From the NCBI GenBank assembly GCA_016875225.1, contig VGRW01000007.1, positions 1 through 64,000 on the forward strand: DNA of 64,000 nucleotides, written 5' to 3'. This document shows positions 44,327 to 52,408 of this stretch, one piece after another (positions within the stretch are counted from its first letter, which is position 1; the number at the start of each line of letters is the position of its first letter). Made by a program: the position numbers and the translations under genes. The notes beneath the pieces were generated by a model. The model was not told where the DNA came from and did no database searches. It was given only the letters and a program-made list of their open reading frames with translations. Origin of the DNA: Deltaproteobacteria bacterium. Lineage in GTDB: Bacteria; Myxococcota_A; UBA9160; SZUA-336.

Positions 44327-45673
44327 TCGCGGCCTGCCCGGGGCCAGGGCCCTGGATGCGCCGCTCGGCGTCGAGCCGCCGCGCCCCAGGTAGAAGCCCT
44401 GTCCGAACTCGATGCCGAGCGTGCGGATCACCGACAGCTCCTGCGCGGTCTCGATGCCCTCGGCGATCACCTGCGAGCCCATCTTCGCGGAGAGCGACTG
44501 GAGTCCGCGCAGCACCTCCTGCTTCTCGGGGCTGTCCTCGATGCTCCGCACCAGCGACATGTCGATCTTCAGGAAGTCGGGCTGCAGCTCGAGCGCGGCC
44601 TCCAGGCTGGAGAAGCCGGAGCCGGTGTCGTCGAGCGCGATCCGGAAGCCGAGCCCCGAGAAGTGGTCGATCGCCTCGCGGAAGATCGGGAAATTCGAGA
44701 TCGCCTGGCGCTCGGAGATCTCGAGCACCAGATTGCGCGGACCGAGCCCGAGCTCGGCGAGCGTCTCGCACACGTGCGCGGCCTGGAAGTCGGGGTCCTG
44801 GATGCAGGTGGGCAGGATGTTCAGGAACAGCAGCTGATCCGCCGCGATTCCGCGCGCGTTCGAGAGCGCGCGCCGTCTGCACAGGCTGTCGAGCTCGTAC
44901 TCGCGGTCGAAGAGCTCGGCGGTGCCGAAGAGCGCCATCGGCGTCTCGAGCCCCGTGCCGGCGGGCCCCCGCGAGAGCGCCTCGTAGCCGAGCACCGCAT
45001 TCGTCGCCAGAGCCACGATCGGCTCGAATACCGTCGTCACCGTCTGCTCGAGCAGGATCTTCTCGAGCATGCCGTTGCGCTCGCGTCGGGATCGCTCGTG
45101 CTCGAAGCGCGCGTCCTCGAGGGTTCGGTCGATCAGATGCCGGAGCTGCGCCTCGGGGCGCTGGAACGGCCGGTGCAGCACGAAGCCCGCGCCGACCGCG
45201 AGCTCGGGCACGCGGTTCAGGTAGGGATAGACGACGCGCTTTAGCCCTTGTGAGGCCCAGGCCCGAAGCTCGGCGGAGACCCGCGGCAGATCGTGCAGGA
45301 AGAACTCGGCGTCGTCGCGAAGGCGCGGCATGAACACCAGAAGGTGTTCCTCCTCGAGTGCGCCCGAAGCGAGAAGCATCTCCTCGCCGATCGCGCTCTC
45401 CACGCGCGCTCGAACGCCTTCGGCGAGCGCCTCGATCGAGCTGCGGAACGCGCGTGGCCCGTGGAGCTTCTCGATCGCGAGGAGCGGCGTGGCGTCGATC
45501 AGGAGCATCCCGAGCGCGCCCTGCTTCACCAGCCCCGTCGCGATCTCTCCGAGACGGCTACCGAGCGGCGCGAGCGCGCGGAGCGCGGAGAGCGTCGGCT
45601 CACGCTCCTCGGCCTGCGGCTCGGAATCGTCGATCTCGTCCGTCACACCCACCTCGGAATCCGCTGCGATCAC
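44324..45673 (-). CDS. c-di-GMP phosphodiesterase (EAL domain) with degenerate GGDEF-like region
   Basis: A 449-aa cytoplasmic signalling protein. Residues ~45-170 look like a GGDEF fold without the GGDEF motif. The EAL domain (~205-440) keeps the catalytic set: Glu231 (YEAL), Asn285 (LFLNI), Glu318 (LEISE), Asp348-Asp349 (IALDDTGSG, a variant of DDFGTG), Lys369 (FLKID) and Glu405 (AEGIET). It should therefore hydrolyse c-di-GMP. No membrane segment or REC domain is seen. The start is GTG 45673. An HD-GYP protein, the other c-di-GMP phosphodiesterase type, is 8 kb away. Confidence 0.9.
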   Translation of the reverse strand: MIAADSEVGVTDEIDDSEPQAEEREPTLSALRALAPLGSRLGEIATGLVKQGALGMLLIDATPLLAIEKLHGPRAFRSSIEALAEGVRARVESAIGEEMLLASGALEEEHLLVFMPRLRDDAEFFLHDLPRVSAELRAWASQGLKRVVYPYLNRVPELAVGAGFVLHRPFQRPEAQLRHLIDRTLEDARFEHERSRRERNGMLEKILLEQTVTTVFEPIVALATNAVLGYEALSRGPAGTGLETPMALFGTAELFDREYELDSLCRRRALSNARGIAADQLLFLNILPTCIQDPDFQAAHVCETLAELGLGPRNLVLEISERQAISNFPIFREAIDHFSGLGFRIALDDTGSGFSSLEAALELQPDFLKIDMSLVRSIEDSPEKQEVLRGLQSLSAKMGSQVIAEGIETAQELSVIRTLGIEFGQGFYLGRGGSTPSGASRALAPGRPR

Positions 45674-45736
45674 CGCTGGATCGGCCTTCCGCTGCTCCAG
45701 CTTGATCGGCGGGACGCGAATCGGGGGCGAGCGGCG

Positions 45737-45910
45737 CTAAAAGACTTCGTGAGGTACGAGCTCGTACATCATCGTGAGCGTGATGTGATTCCCCGACTCA
45801 CTCTGGACGACCTGCACGACGTGACAGGGCGTGACCTCGAGGAACTTGTTGACCTCTTCCTCGAGCTCCTTCGGCAGACCTCGGAAGACTCGACAGCGCA
45901 GAGACTGCAT
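45737..45910 (-). CDS. Small conserved-looking protein of 57 aa
   Basis: A short gene between the MoeB and EAL genes on the same strand. ATG 45910 has GGAGG eight bases upstream, a textbook ribosome-binding site. The product has an N-terminal basic part (MQSLRCRVFRGLPKELEEEV), a helix, and a beta-like end (HVVQVVQSESGNHITLTMMY). Two Cys are present. I do not recognise a family. The strong ribosome-binding site and intact codon pattern support it as real. It lies 25 bp after moeB, so it may share that operon. Confidence 0.7.
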   Translation of the reverse strand: MQSLRCRVFRGLPKELEEEVNKFLEVTPCHVVQVVQSESGNHITLTMMYELVPHEVF

Positions 45911-45935
45911 TCGAACCACCTCCGCGGGTTTGGAA

Positions 45936-47084
45936 TCAGCCCCGCGTGAGCTTCGGATCGACCGAGACCGCCCAGGCCTCGATCCCCCCGGCCAGATTTT
46001 CCACGTTCCGGAAGCCCTTCGAGCGCAGCAGCTGACAGGCGCGCCGGCTTCGCCCCCCGCTCTTGCAATGGATCACGACCGGACGTTCTCGCCACGACTC
46101 GAGCTCGGCGAGCGACGCTTCGAGCGACCCCAGCGGAATCAGCCGGGCTCCCGGAATTCGCGCCTGCTCGGCCTCGAAGGGCTCGCGCACGTCGAGGAGC
46201 AGAAGCTCGTCCCCGGCCGCGAGGCGCTCGCGCAGCGCGCTCGGCGCGAGCTCCGGAATCGCGTCCTCGGCCGCCCCGTCGCCGCGCGAGGCGCAGAACG
46301 CCGCGTAGTCGATCGGGGCCGTGATCGTCGGGCTCTCGCCGCAGACCGCGCAGGCGGGATCCTTCGGGATTCGGAAGCGGCGGAACTCCATCGCGAGCGC
46401 GTCGTAGACGAGCAGCCGTCCGATCAGCGGCTCGCCGGCCCCGAGCAGCAGCTTCAGGACCTCCGTCGCCTGCAGCATTCCGATCACGCCGGGCAGAACG
46501 CCCAGCACCCCCGCTTCGGCGCAGTTGGGCGCGAGGTCGGGCGGCGGCGGCTCGGCGAACAGGCAGCGGTAGCACGGCCCGCGGCGCGCATCGAAGACCG
46601 CCACCTGACCCTCGAATCGCATCACGCTTCCGTAGACCAGGGGCTTTCCGAGCCAGACACAGAGGTCGCTGGTGAGATACCGGCTCGGAAACGTGTCGGT
46701 GCCATCGAGCACGACGTCGTACCCCGCGAGGATCTCGCGCGCGTTCGCGGCCTCGAGCTTCAGCCGGTGCTCCCGCACGTCGACGTCGGGATTGAGCTCG
46801 CGCAGCCGCTCGGCGGCGACGGAGACCTTCGGCTGGCCCACGTCGCGCGTTCGGTACAGGACCTGGCGCTGCAGGTTCGAGGCGTCGACCAGGTCGAAGT
46901 CCGCGATTCCGATCCGGCCGACCCCGGCGGCCGCCAGGTACAGCGCCGCGGGCGAGCCCAGACCGCCTGCGCCGATCAGCAACACGCTCGACGCGAGAAG
47001 CTTCTCCTGTCCGACGACGCCGACGCCATCGAGCAGCAGATGCCGCTTGTAGCGCTCCAGCTGCTCGGGTTCGAGCCGACTCAT
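45936..47084 (-). CDS. moeB: MoeB/ThiF-type adenylyltransferase with C-terminal rhodanese domain
   Basis: E1-like enzyme of 382 aa that adenylates the C-terminus of a sulfur carrier (MoaD or ThiS) and sulfurates it. The ATP site LLIGAGGLGSPAALYLA (36-52), the catalytic Cys188 in APNCAEAGVLGVL, and zinc cysteines 171/174 and 245/248 are present. The rhodanese domain (~275-380) has active Cys340 in HCKSGGRS. This two-domain form is the MOCS3/MoeBR type. ATG 47084 has TACCTT seven bases upstream. Confidence 0.92.
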   Translation of the reverse strand: MSRLEPEQLERYKRHLLLDGVGVVGQEKLLASSVLLIGAGGLGSPAALYLAAAGVGRIGIADFDLVDASNLQRQVLYRTRDVGQPKVSVAAERLRELNPDVDVREHRLKLEAANAREILAGYDVVLDGTDTFPSRYLTSDLCVWLGKPLVYGSVMRFEGQVAVFDARRGPCYRCLFAEPPPPDLAPNCAEAGVLGVLPGVIGMLQATEVLKLLLGAGEPLIGRLLVYDALAMEFRRFRIPKDPACAVCGESPTITAPIDYAAFCASRGDGAAEDAIPELAPSALRERLAAGDELLLLDVREPFEAEQARIPGARLIPLGSLEASLAELESWRERPVVIHCKSGGRSRRACQLLRSKGFRNVENLAGGIEAWAVSVDPKLTRG

Positions 47085-47091
47085 GGCATCG

Positions 47092-47097
47092 AAGGTA
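47092..47097 (-). promoter_or_regulatory. Candidate -10 element of moeB (TACCTT)
   Basis: On the minus strand TACCTT is seven bases before the moeB ATG, in the 50-bp gap after the histidine kinase gene. It is a weaker case of the near-leaderless layout seen elsewhere. Confidence 0.3.
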
Positions 47098-47134
47098 GCA
47101 CCGCGACCCGAGAGCCGGAACTCGCTGGCGGGCG

Positions 47135-49261
47135 CTACGGGTCCGCGGTCTTGGCCAGGTGCAGCGCGATCGTCTCGAGTAGCACCACGCGCTCGATCGG
47201 CTTGGTCGCGAAGGCGTCGCAGCCCGCGTCGAGACAGCGCTGTCGCTCGGAGGGAAGCGCGTGAGCGGTGAGCGCGATGATCGGCCCGGTGTAGCCGCTC
47301 TCGCGCAGGCGGCGCGTCGCCTCGTATCCGTCGAGCACCGGCATCTGCACGTCCATCAGGATCACGCGGAAGGGCCGCTCCTCGTCGAGCGAGGCGAGCG
47401 CGAGCTCGACGCCGATCGAGCCGTTCTCCGCGGTCGTCACCTCGAACCCGGCGCGCTCGAGCACGTGGCGGATCACGCGCTGGTTGTCGGGGCCGTCCTC
47501 GACCAGCAGGACCCGACCGCTGGCGCGCAGCTTCTCGAGCGCGCGTCGCATTCGCCCGGTGCTCGGCGTGTCCGATTCCTGGCTCCCGGGAACGCCGCCC
47601 GCCTCGTCGATGGGGTGCGCGGGAACGCGAACGCAGAAATCGCTGCCCTTGCCGACCACGCTCGTGGCCGAGATCGCGCCGCCGAGCCGCTCGACGATGC
47701 GCTTGGTGATCGCCAGCCCCAGCCCGGTGCCGCCGAAACGACGCGTCATCGAGCTATCGCCCTGGCGGAACGGCTCGAAGATCTCGGCGAGCACCGCGTC
47801 GTCGATGCCGATCCCGGTGTCGCGCACGCAGAACTCCAGCGTTCGGTCCGCGTCGTCGTAGCGGGCGATCACGCGGACCGAGCCTGCGGAGGTGAACTTC
47901 ACCGCATTGCCGACCAGGTTCAGCAGGATCTGGCGCAGGCGGACCGGGTCGGAGAGCAGCCGATCCGGAATCGGGCCGTCGAGCTCCAGGACGAGCTCGA
48001 CGCGCTTCTCGCTCGCGCGCGGGCGGAGCAGGTCGACCACGTCGCCGAAGATCCGCGCGGGGGCGCACGGCACCTCCTCGATCTCGAGCCGATTCGCCTC
48101 GATCTTCGAGAAGTCGAGGATGTCGTTCAGGATCTCCAGAAGATAGGCGCCGTTGCGCCGGATGGTCCGGAGCGCGTCCTGCCGCTCGACGGGGGTGGAG
48201 GCTTCGTCCTCGAGCAGGATGTCGGTGAAGCCGAGGATCGCCGTCATCGGCGTGCGGATCTCGTGGCTCATGTTGGCGAGGAACTCGGTCTTGGCCGCCG
48301 CCGCCTGCTCGGCCTTGCGCCGCGAGCGCTCGAGATCCGCGTTCGCGCGCTTGAGCGCGCGCGCGTAGCCGCGCAGGCGCTGCTCCTCGCGCCGCCGGCG
48401 CTCGATGTCGCGCAGAACCACGGTGTGAAGCCGCTCGCCCGCGAGATCGAACGAGCAGATCGTGACCGCGACGGGAACCGTCGCCCCGCCCGGCGCGTGG
48501 GCGGTGAGCTCGAGCTGCGCGCCGGCGTCGAAGGCCGAGCTCGGATTCCCGCCCCCGATCTCCGACGCCGCGCCCTCGAGATCGGGCAGAAGCTCGGCGA
48601 GCGCGGCGCCCGCGAGCCAGATCGGGTCGGTCCGGAACAGCGCGCAGGCCGCAGCGTTGTGGAAGGCGACGGTGCCATCGCTGCGGACGACGATCATCGC
48701 GTCCGTCATCGACTTGAGGATCCCGCGGGTCAGCGCCTCGCTGGCCTCGGGCTCGGCCGAGAAGCGCATCTGCATCAGCTCGGTCGCGGCCCGGCCCGCG
48801 CTGGCGCGCAGGATCGACGGATCGTCGGCCGCCGAAGGCAGCGGACCGTCGTGCATCGCGCAGAGCTCGCCGAGCACCTGCCCGTCCGCCGCGAAGACGA
48901 CCGCACCCACGTAGCCGCGAACGCCGTGCTCGCGCAGCGACGCGTCGTCGGGAAAGACTTCCTGGGCGCGGTCGCGGAAGACGCAGAACTCCGCGCCGAT
49001 CGCGTCGGCCGCGGCGCTTCCGGCGAGCGGCTGCCGGGCACCGCGCGTGACGCCCGCACCGTCCCAGAGCGCCACCGTCTCGAGCGAGTCGTCGGCGTTC
49101 AGCACGGAGATGCGCGCGAAGCGCGTTCCGAGCGCCTGCGCGAGCCCCTTCACCAGCGCGGGGAAGAACGCCTCGCCACGCGCCAGAGAGGTATCTTCGA
49201 GAAGCGCACGAATGCGCTGCTCCGCCCTGACATCCACTGCGGTGGGTCCCCTCACTCGCAT
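47135..49261 (-). CDS. Hybrid sensor histidine kinase (GAF-PAS-HisKA-HATPase-REC)
   Basis: A soluble 708-aa hybrid kinase. GAF-like domain at ~15-165, PAS at ~175-290 (ILKSMTDAMIVVRSDGTVAFHN), coiled coil, HisKA with His333 (FLANMSHEIRTPM), N box RLRQILLNLVGNAVKF, G boxes DTGIGI and FGGTGLGLAI, and a C-terminal receiver with Asp637 (VILMDVQMPVLDG). No membrane segment. ATG 49261 is chosen because the longer open frame upstream runs through tRNA-Leu. The output partner is unknown; no Hpt domain protein is visible here. Confidence 0.92.
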   Translation of the reverse strand: MRVRGPTAVDVRAEQRIRALLEDTSLARGEAFFPALVKGLAQALGTRFARISVLNADDSLETVALWDGAGVTRGARQPLAGSAAADAIGAEFCVFRDRAQEVFPDDASLREHGVRGYVGAVVFAADGQVLGELCAMHDGPLPSAADDPSILRASAGRAATELMQMRFSAEPEASEALTRGILKSMTDAMIVVRSDGTVAFHNAAACALFRTDPIWLAGAALAELLPDLEGAASEIGGGNPSSAFDAGAQLELTAHAPGGATVPVAVTICSFDLAGERLHTVVLRDIERRRREEQRLRGYARALKRANADLERSRRKAEQAAAAKTEFLANMSHEIRTPMTAILGFTDILLEDEASTPVERQDALRTIRRNGAYLLEILNDILDFSKIEANRLEIEEVPCAPARIFGDVVDLLRPRASEKRVELVLELDGPIPDRLLSDPVRLRQILLNLVGNAVKFTSAGSVRVIARYDDADRTLEFCVRDTGIGIDDAVLAEIFEPFRQGDSSMTRRFGGTGLGLAITKRIVERLGGAISATSVVGKGSDFCVRVPAHPIDEAGGVPGSQESDTPSTGRMRRALEKLRASGRVLLVEDGPDNQRVIRHVLERAGFEVTTAENGSIGVELALASLDEERPFRVILMDVQMPVLDGYEATRRLRESGYTGPIIALTAHALPSERQRCLDAGCDAFATKPIERVVLLETIALHLAKTADP

Positions 49262-49345
49262 CGGTGCGCCACAGATCCAATTCGGTCGGAAACGGGGCGC
49301 GCTGAACGCTGGCGGGGGGATCGCCGTCTGGCGGGAACGGGCATT

Positions 49346-49428
49346 TGCCGGAGGCGGGAATCGAACCCGCACGCCTTTTGGGCACGCGATTTTGAGTCGC
49401 GCGCGTCTGCCAGTTCCGCCACTCCGGC
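49346..49428 (-). tRNA. tRNA-Leu (anticodon CAA)
   Basis: An 83-base class II tRNA. The 7-bp acceptor stem (49422-49428 with 49347-49353) is perfect, the anticodon loop on the minus strand is CTCAAAA with CAA at positions 34-36, a long variable arm follows, and the T arm is GCGGGTTCGATTCCCGC. CCA is not encoded, unlike the other two tRNAs in this window. Confidence 0.95.
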
Positions 49429-49437
49429 CGGGCGCGC

Positions 49438-49443
49438 AGTCTA
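49438..49443 (-). promoter_or_regulatory. -10 element of tRNA-Leu (TAGACT)
   Basis: On the minus strand TAGACT ends ten bases before the mature 5' end of tRNA-Leu, the right distance for a short 5' leader. The -35 region is weak. Confidence 0.45.
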
Positions 49444-49456
49444 GCGCATCGGCTGC

Positions 49457-49485
49457 TTGACCCTCCCGCCGGCCGCGGGTAGCCT
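49457..49485 (+). promoter_or_regulatory. Promoter of tRNA-Ala
   Basis: TTGACC (49457-49462) and TAGCCT (49480-49485) are 17 bases apart, with the mature tRNA starting 17 bases further on. The same TTGAC/TAGNNT consensus is seen before dnaK and fmdB, which makes it a good model of this organism's housekeeping promoter. Confidence 0.7.
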
Positions 49486-49501
49486 CCGCCGCGACCGACG
49501 T

Positions 49502-49577
49502 GGGGCTGTAGCTCAGCTGGGAGAGCGCCTGAATGGCATTCAGGAGGTCGGCGGTTCGATCCCGCTCAGCTCCACCA
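49502..49577 (+). tRNA. tRNA-Ala (anticodon GGC)
   Basis: A 76-base tRNA. Acceptor stem GGGGCTG pairs with CAGCTCC (one G-T pair), anticodon stem-loop CCTGA-ATGGCAT-TCAGG gives GGC, and the T loop is GGTTCGATC. CCA is encoded. It is divergent from tRNA-Leu. Confidence 0.97.
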
Positions 49578-49604
49578 CGACGCGCTCGCGCCGGATAGAC
49601 GCGG

Positions 49605-50321
49605 ATGTGCGGGCGCTACACGCTGCACACCGAGAAGCAGGCGCTGGCGGAGCGCTTCGACTTCGACCCCGGCGACCTCGCGGCGCTGGCGCCGCGCTAC
49701 AACGTCGCCCCGACACAGAACGTTGTCGTGGTGCGCGGCGGCGCGGAGCGGCGCGTGGCGTCGCTCATGCGCTGGGGTCTGGTGCCGGCGTGGGCGAAGA
49801 CGCGGGCCGGGCTGCCGCAGCTGATCAACGCGCGCAGCGAGGGTGTCGCGTCGAAGCCCGCGTTCCGCGCGCCGCTGCGCCGGCAGCGCTGCCTGATTCC
49901 CGCGGACGGCTTCTACGAGTGGCAGGCGCCCGTGCCGCCCGGGAAGCGCAAGATCCCGCACTGGATCGGGCTCGCGAGCTCCGAGGTGTTCGCGATGGCG
50001 GGGCTCTGGTCGGTCTGGCAGCCGAAGGATGGCGAGATCGGCGAGCCGCTGCACTCGTGCGTGATCGTGACCGCCGCGGCGAACGAGGCCGTGCACGCGA
50101 TCCACGAGCGCATGCCCGTGATCCTGCCGCGCGACGCCGAGTCGGCCTGGCTCGACCCCTCACTCGACGGGAACGTCGAGGCGATCACAGCGCTCCTCAC
50201 TCCGGTCGCGGGCCGCGCCCTGCGCGCGCACCCGGTCTCGACCCGCGTGAACTCGGTGCGCAACGACGACCCGTCCCTGCTCGAGCTCGCGACCGACGAT
50301 CCTCAGCTCGGCTTCCTCTAG
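49605..50321 (+). CDS. yedK: SRAP-domain abasic-site protein (YedK/HMCES family)
   Basis: A 238-aa protein that covalently caps abasic sites in single-stranded DNA through Cys2. The start MCGRYTLHTEKQAL places the catalytic Cys right after the initiator Met. RYNVAPTQNVVVV carries the conserved Asn, and LMRWGLVPAWAKT, LINARSEGVASKPAF, DGFYEWQ with the catalytic Glu, and HERMPVILP with the active His are all present. It follows tRNA-Ala by 27 bp, and overlaps the 3' end of a convergent gene by 4 bp. Confidence 0.94.
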   Translation: MCGRYTLHTEKQALAERFDFDPGDLAALAPRYNVAPTQNVVVVRGGAERRVASLMRWGLVPAWAKTRAGLPQLINARSEGVASKPAFRAPLRRQRCLIPADGFYEWQAPVPPGKRKIPHWIGLASSEVFAMAGLWSVWQPKDGEIGEPLHSCVIVTAAANEAVHAIHERMPVILPRDAESAWLDPSLDGNVEAITALLTPVAGRALRAHPVSTRVNSVRNDDPSLLELATDDPQLGFL

Positions 50322-51310
50322 CCAGCCGCGTCGTCCACCTGAAGCACGACCTTGCCGAAGTGCGCGCTCGATTCGACCCGATCGTGGGCGGCCTGGGCGT
50401 CGCGAAGCGGCAGGACGCGGTCGACGACGGCGCGAAGCGAGCCGCGCTCGAGCGCCGCGCCGAAGCGAGCCAGGAATCCGCGCACGATCTCGGCCTTCTC
50501 CGCGGCCGGGCGCGCGCGCAGCGTCGAGCCGATGATCGTGAGCCGTTTCATGAGCAGCAGGCCGAGATTCAGCTCGGCCTTCGCGCCGCCCATCAGGCCG
50601 ATCAGCACCAGCCGTCCGCCGACGCGCAGGCAGGCGAGGTGCTGCGCCAGGTACGGGGCGCCGATCGAGTCGAGCACGACATCGACGCCCGCGCCCCCCG
50701 TCGCCTCGAGCACGGCCGGAGCGAACTCGCCCTTCGAGTAATCGAGCGCGACGTCCGCGCCGAGCTCGCGGCAGCGCGCGCACTTGGCGGGGCTTCCGGC
50801 GGTCACGATCGAGCGCACGCCCGCCTCGCGGAGCAGCTGGATCGCGGCCGTTCCGATGCCGCTGCCGCCGCCGTGCACGAGCGCCCAGCCTGCCGCCGGC
50901 GCCTGCGCGAGCTGGAACAGGTTCAAGTGACAGGTGAGGAAGACCTCGGGAATCGCAGCAGCTTCGAGCAGCGAGAGCCCCGCCGGCACGCGCATCGCGG
51001 ATCCGGCGTCGACGCAGACCTCGGCCGCGTATCCCCCGCCCGAGAGCAGCGCCATCACCCGGTCCCCGGGCGCGAAGCCGCGGACGTCGCTCGCGACCTC
51101 GACCACCGTGCCCGCGCACTCGAGCCCGAGCACGGCCGACGCGCCGGGCGGCGGCGGGTAGAGCCCGCGGCGCTGCATCAGGTCGGCGCGGTTCACGGCG
51201 CTCGCAGCGACCGCGATCCGCAGCTCGCCCGCGCGGAGCTCCGGACGCGGAGCGTCGGCCAGCACCAGCTTCGCGGCCCTGCCCTCGCCCTCGATCAATA
51301 TCGCCTTCAC
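50318..51310 (-). CDS. Zinc-independent NADPH:quinone oxidoreductase (MDR family)
   Basis: Medium-chain reductase of 330 aa similar to the PIG3/QorA group. The N-terminal catalytic domain has NRADLMQRRGLYPPPPGAS and LGLECAGTVVEV without zinc cysteines. The nucleotide-binding region reads LVHGGGSGIGTAAIQLLREA, and DVVLDSIGAPYL and VLIGLMGG follow. It reduces quinones or enones with NADPH. It is divergent from the PP2C gene and appears to be a single-gene unit. Confidence 0.9.
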   Translation of the reverse strand: MKAILIEGEGRAAKLVLADAPRPELRAGELRIAVAASAVNRADLMQRRGLYPPPPGASAVLGLECAGTVVEVASDVRGFAPGDRVMALLSGGGYAAEVCVDAGSAMRVPAGLSLLEAAAIPEVFLTCHLNLFQLAQAPAAGWALVHGGGSGIGTAAIQLLREAGVRSIVTAGSPAKCARCRELGADVALDYSKGEFAPAVLEATGGAGVDVVLDSIGAPYLAQHLACLRVGGRLVLIGLMGGAKAELNLGLLLMKRLTIIGSTLRARPAAEKAEIVRGFLARFGAALERGSLRAVVDRVLPLRDAQAAHDRVESSAHFGKVVLQVDDAAG

Positions 51311-51344
51311 ACCGCTCCCTCCCGCAACGCGAGGCCGACATTAC

Positions 51345-51350
51345 TATCCT
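51345..51350 (+). promoter_or_regulatory. Candidate -10 element of the PP2C gene (TATCCT)
   Basis: TATCCT is six bases before ATG 51357, or alternatively TACTAT (51342-51347) nine bases before it. No Shine-Dalgarno sequence is present in the remaining space. Confidence 0.45.
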
Positions 51351-51356
51351 GCCCGG

Positions 51357-52079
51357 ATGCGCGCGATCGAACTTCTCGGACGCCACTGGCCGGAGCTCGG
51401 GCCGCTCGCGCTCGCGGAGCTCGACGGTGGCGGGGCGCTGGCGATCTCGCGCGGCGCGGCGCCGAAGACCTACGCGCACAAGGATCCGAACGAGGATGCC
51501 GCGCTGCTGGTGCGCCTTCCGGCGGGCGTGCTGCTCGCCGTCGCCGACGGCTTCAACGGCGTCGAGGCGGCCGAGCTCGCGATCGCGCGCACGCGCGCGC
51601 TCGCGGAGCCGCTCCTGCTCGCGAGCGGCGCCGCGTTTCGCGAGCGCGTCTGCGAGCTGCTCGACGACGTGCGCACTCGGCTGCCCAGGGGCAGCGAGTC
51701 GCGCTCCTGCCTGGTGCTCGCGGCGCTTCGCGGCGCGAGCTGCGAGCTGGCGAGCTTCGGCGACGCGTTCGCGTTTCGCGCCGGCTCGCCGCTCCCGCTG
51801 ATGCAGCAGAACACGATTCTCGTCGGCAGCGAGCGCGGCCCGGGCCAGATCGCGCCGGCCCGCTGGCACACGAGCTTCGAGCGCGCGAAGCGAGAGCGGA
51901 TCGCGCTGGTCTCGGACGGCGTGATCAACTTCACGCCCGATCCCTCGCTGATCCCGGGCTCGCTTTCCGGATTCGCGACGGATCTCGAGTGCGCGCGCGA
52001 GCTCGCGCTCGCCGCGCTTCGCGCGGGCGCGGCCGACAACGTCGCGGTCGCGGCGTTCTCCGGAGACACCGACGCCTGA
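51357..52079 (+). CDS. PP2C-type serine/threonine phosphatase
   Basis: A 240-aa PPM-family phosphatase. Metal-binding acidic residues lie in KDPNEDAALLV (Asp47), LLAVADGFNG (Asp64), ALVSDGVINF and GAADNVAVAAF, the standard order of PP2C motifs. The domain is compact, without sensor or membrane parts. Such phosphatases act on phosphorylated Ser/Thr, including the STAS antagonists of partner-switching systems. A STAS protein is encoded 2 kb downstream on the same strand. Confidence 0.82.
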   Translation: MRAIELLGRHWPELGPLALAELDGGGALAISRGAAPKTYAHKDPNEDAALLVRLPAGVLLAVADGFNGVEAAELAIARTRALAEPLLLASGAAFRERVCELLDDVRTRLPRGSESRSCLVLAALRGASCELASFGDAFAFRAGSPLPLMQQNTILVGSERGPGQIAPARWHTSFERAKRERIALVSDGVINFTPDPSLIPGSLSGFATDLECARELALAALRAGAADNVAVAAFSGDTDA

Positions 52080-52408
52080 CGCCCTTCGCCGCGTCTCGCG
52101 TCCGAGACGTCCCGGATCCGGGACACGCATCGGCAGGCGCAGGTGGCGGGACCGGCCGGCGGCCCGCGCGAGGCGCGGAGATCTGCGCGGAGCTGCGCCT
52201 CCACGCGATCGCAAGGCCGGCACCTGGCCGCGCAGCTCTGCGGCAACTGCGCGCAACTCGGTCCCGGCGTCGGGAATCGCTTGCCGGCGGCAACGCGGGC
52301 GCAGCGCTCGCGCAACTCGCGGGCGACTCCCCGCGCGGGGCGCCGAATCCGCGCCGCGGGCGCGCGCTTCGCCCGGTGCAGGCACGCCGCTTGAAGTGAG
52401 CGGGGACC
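52080..52408. other. 329-bp non-coding region with two adjacent inverted repeats
   Basis: No convincing gene is seen here; a short open frame within is arginine/alanine-rich and typical of GC-rich noise. At its 5' end, GTCTCG-CGTC-CGAGAC (52093-52108) is followed at once by a perfect 16-bp palindrome, GTCCCGGATCCGGGAC (52109-52124). The stems could end the PP2C transcript or serve as a regulatory site for the HD-GYP gene. GCGGGGA before ATG 52409 is that gene's ribosome-binding site. It is the longest gap in the window. Confidence 0.55.

Noticed and set aside
49262-49372. Longer N-terminus of the hybrid histidine kinase
   Set aside because: It would run through tRNA-Leu and has no domain similarity.
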